From Nocardioidaceae bacterium (GTDB lineage: Bacteria; Actinomycetota; Actinomycetes; Propionibacteriales; Nocardioidaceae): a stretch of 23,492 bases of DNA. Location of the stretch: contig JAICRS010000013.1 of the NCBI GenBank assembly GCA_025966335.1, positions 1-23,492 on the forward strand, in the 5' to 3' direction. Numbering within the stretch: the first letter of the stretch is position 1; the number at the start of each line of letters is the position of its first letter. Positions 22,558-23,492 of this stretch are shown here, in pieces. The notes below the pieces were generated by a model. The model made no database searches, had not been told where the DNA came from, and worked only from the letters and a program-made list of their open reading frames with translations. Made by a program: the position numbers and the translations under genes.

Positions 22558-22585
22558 GCACTCTCTCCTTCACGCGCGGAGGAAG

Positions 22586-22610
22586 GCTTGATTTCAGCGA
22601 TGCCGGGTAT
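22586..22610 (+). promoter_or_regulatory. Possible sigma-B-type promoter for the DUF4383 gene
   Basis: GCTTG (22586-22590), a 14-nt spacer and GGGTAT (22605-22610) fit GNNTN-N14-16-GGGTAY, the stress sigma-factor consensus of streptomycetes. It lies about 78 nt ahead of the DUF4383 start codon in the divergent gap. The match is short, and the assignment rests on position and consensus only. Confidence 0.33.
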
Positions 22611-22687
22611 TCCCTGGTCGGCGCCTGGTCGCACGACGACGGATCGGTCCGGCGCCCGTACACCAACACAACGAGGGAGTGAGCGAC

Positions 22688-23140
22688 ATGACCCACGATG
22701 CGACCGCCGGACGCATGACCGCGACCAACGTGCAGAAGGCCGCAGCCGCAGTAGGCGCAGTATTCCTCCTGGTCGGGATCCTGGGCTTTGTGCCGGGAAT
22801 CACGACCGACATCTACCCGCTCGAGTTCGCCGGCCACCACGGTGAGGCTCAGCTGCTGGGCATCTTCGCGATCTCCGTCCTGCACAACCTGGTGCACCTG
22901 CTCTTCGGTATCGCCGGGCTCGCGATGGCGCGGAGCTTCTCGGGCGCACGGGCCTTTCTCATCGGTGGGGGCGCGATCTACCTGGTGCTGTGGCTCTACG
23001 GGCTGGTGATCGACAAGGACAGCAGCGCGAACTTCGTGCCGCTGAACACCGCCGATGACTGGCTGCACTTCGTGCTCGGTATCGGGATGCTCGCGCTGGG
23101 CTTCCTGCTCGGCAAGCGGACAGCCGACGTACGTCGGTAG
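22688..23140 (+). CDS. DUF4383 family four-helix membrane protein
   Basis: A 150-residue membrane protein with about four helices (18-38, 55-80, 89-108, 124-142). It carries the family's conserved segments: GFVPGITTD, SVLHNLVHLLFGIAGLAMAR, ARAFLIGGGAIYLVLWLYGLVID, and SANFVPLNTADDWLHFVLGIGMLALG. The function of DUF4383 is unknown; it is common in actinobacteria. The ATG at 22688 follows GAGGGAG at 8 nt; a GTG at 22679 in the same frame lies inside that ribosome binding site and is rejected. The last codons hold a perfect 14-bp palindrome (23124-23137). The gene stands alone after the divergent gap. Confidence 0.92.
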   Translation: MTHDATAGRMTATNVQKAAAAVGAVFLLVGILGFVPGITTDIYPLEFAGHHGEAQLLGIFAISVLHNLVHLLFGIAGLAMARSFSGARAFLIGGGAIYLVLWLYGLVIDKDSSANFVPLNTADDWLHFVLGIGMLALGFLLGKRTADVRR

Positions 23141-23412
23141 TTCCAAGCCCCGTCCTCACAGGACAATGGGCTCCCGTCGTTCGTCCCGATCCAGTCACTG
23201 CGGACTCAAACTGACAAATCGTGGCACTCGGGTAAGAAGGTTCCCGCGCGTGGACCCGGATGCGCCGGTCGCCGTGACGGCAGAGGAGGAACTGATCGCT
23301 CGCTGACTCCGACCTGCGAGTCCGTGGGCTCCCGGCATTCGTGCGGAGAGCCAACGCGCGTGCTCCCAACCGTCCTTCGATCGGTTCCTACCCCGGACAG
23401 GTCGGTGCGACG
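23141..23412. other. Intergenic region without a recognised gene
   Basis: No gene is supported between the DUF4383 stop codon and the last start codon. An in-frame tail at about 23250-23306 (VDPDAPVAVTAEEELIAR then TGA) looks protein-like and could be the end of a decayed gene or a tiny open frame starting at GTG 23250, with no strong ribosome binding site. An imperfect hairpin (GGCTCCCGGC/GCGGAGAGCC, about 23319-23344) lies after it. Confidence 0.4.
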
Positions 23413-23492
23413 ATGGACGCCATGGACGTCGAGCTGTCGGAGGTGCGTGACTTCCTGGCGCAGCACGCGCCGTTCGACTCGCTGCCGCCGGA
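23413..23492 (+). CDS. N terminus of a probable cyclic-nucleotide-binding/CBS-domain protein (cut by window edge)
   Basis: The final 80 bp encode MDAMDVELSEVRDFLAQHAP then FDSLPP and run off the edge. The pattern VELSEVRDFLAQHAPFDSLPPE is the usual N terminus of actinobacterial proteins with a cyclic-nucleotide-binding domain, often followed by CBS domains and a DUF294-type nucleotidyltransferase domain. The ATG at 23413 or the one at 23422 could be the start; neither has a clear ribosome binding site. The assignment rests on a short segment only. Confidence 0.55.
   Translation, partial: MDAMDVELSEVRDFLAQHAPFDSLPP

Noticed and set aside
23124..23137. Perfect 14-bp palindrome CCGACGTACGTCGG
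   Set aside because: It lies inside the last codons of the DUF4383 gene (ADVRR), has no loop or T-run, and no second copy was noticed; it could be a chance palindrome or a modest transcript-end signal.
1..23492. CRISPR arrays, tRNA or rRNA genes, transposases and attachment sites
   Set aside because: No regularly spaced repeats, cloverleaf-type sequence, transposase motif or flanking direct repeats were seen on reading the window.

Overview
The window is high-G+C DNA with actinobacterial hallmarks: strong G/C bias at third codon positions, GTG/TTG starts, ATGA stop/start overlaps, a DUF4383 membrane protein, an XRE-cupin regulator and a ROK regulator with a divergent sugar locus. It is most likely chromosomal DNA of a soil-type Actinomycetota. 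A lineage such as Nocardioidaceae is only a guess. No tRNA, rRNA, CRISPR array, insertion sequence or phage gene was seen.
Layout. (1) Positions 1-2060: a thioredoxin-reductase-like flavoprotein and, downstream, the start of a small membrane protein (both minus), divergent from an XRE-cupin regulator (plus). The gap between regulator and flavoprotein carries an AATGG/CCATT/AATGG array. (2) 2385-4720: two minus-strand alpha/beta hydrolases, one soluble and one with about five membrane segments, separated by stretches without convincing genes. (3) 5231-18007: the main sugar locus. A zinc alcohol dehydrogenase (plus) meets tail-to-tail a leftward operon of GH36 alpha-galactosidase, zinc-less MDR dehydrogenase, Gfo/Idh/MocA oxidoreductase and PfkB sugar kinase. 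Divergent from it is a ROK repressor, followed by a solute-binding lipoprotein, two ABC permeases, an ADP-ribosylglycohydrolase-family protein and a cytosolic glycerophosphodiester phosphodiesterase. Two matching 23-bp inverted repeats, in the divergent promoter region and just before the binding-protein gene, look like the ROK operators. (4) 18089-21678: a leftward operon of epimerase, UbiA-family prenyltransferase (frameshifted, with no standard start codon), geranylgeranyl-reductase-type flavoprotein and hotdog thioesterase. (5) 21826-23492: a short catalase-fold-like protein (minus) divergent from a DUF4383 protein (plus), and the first codons of a probable cyclic-nucleotide-binding protein.
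How the genes may work together. The sugar locus reads as import of an alpha-galactoside (ABC system without its own ATPase), hydrolysis by the GH36 enzyme in the cytosol, oxidation by two dehydrogenases and phosphorylation by a PfkB kinase. A UgpQ/AccF-like phosphodiesterase and an ADP-ribosylglycohydrolase-fold enzyme in the same operon are unusual for a raffinose/melibiose locus. They suggest the substrate may be a more complex galactosyl compound, possibly a phosphodiester. This is inference. The prenyl operon probably modifies an isoprenoid lipid or quinone, if the UbiA gene is functional.
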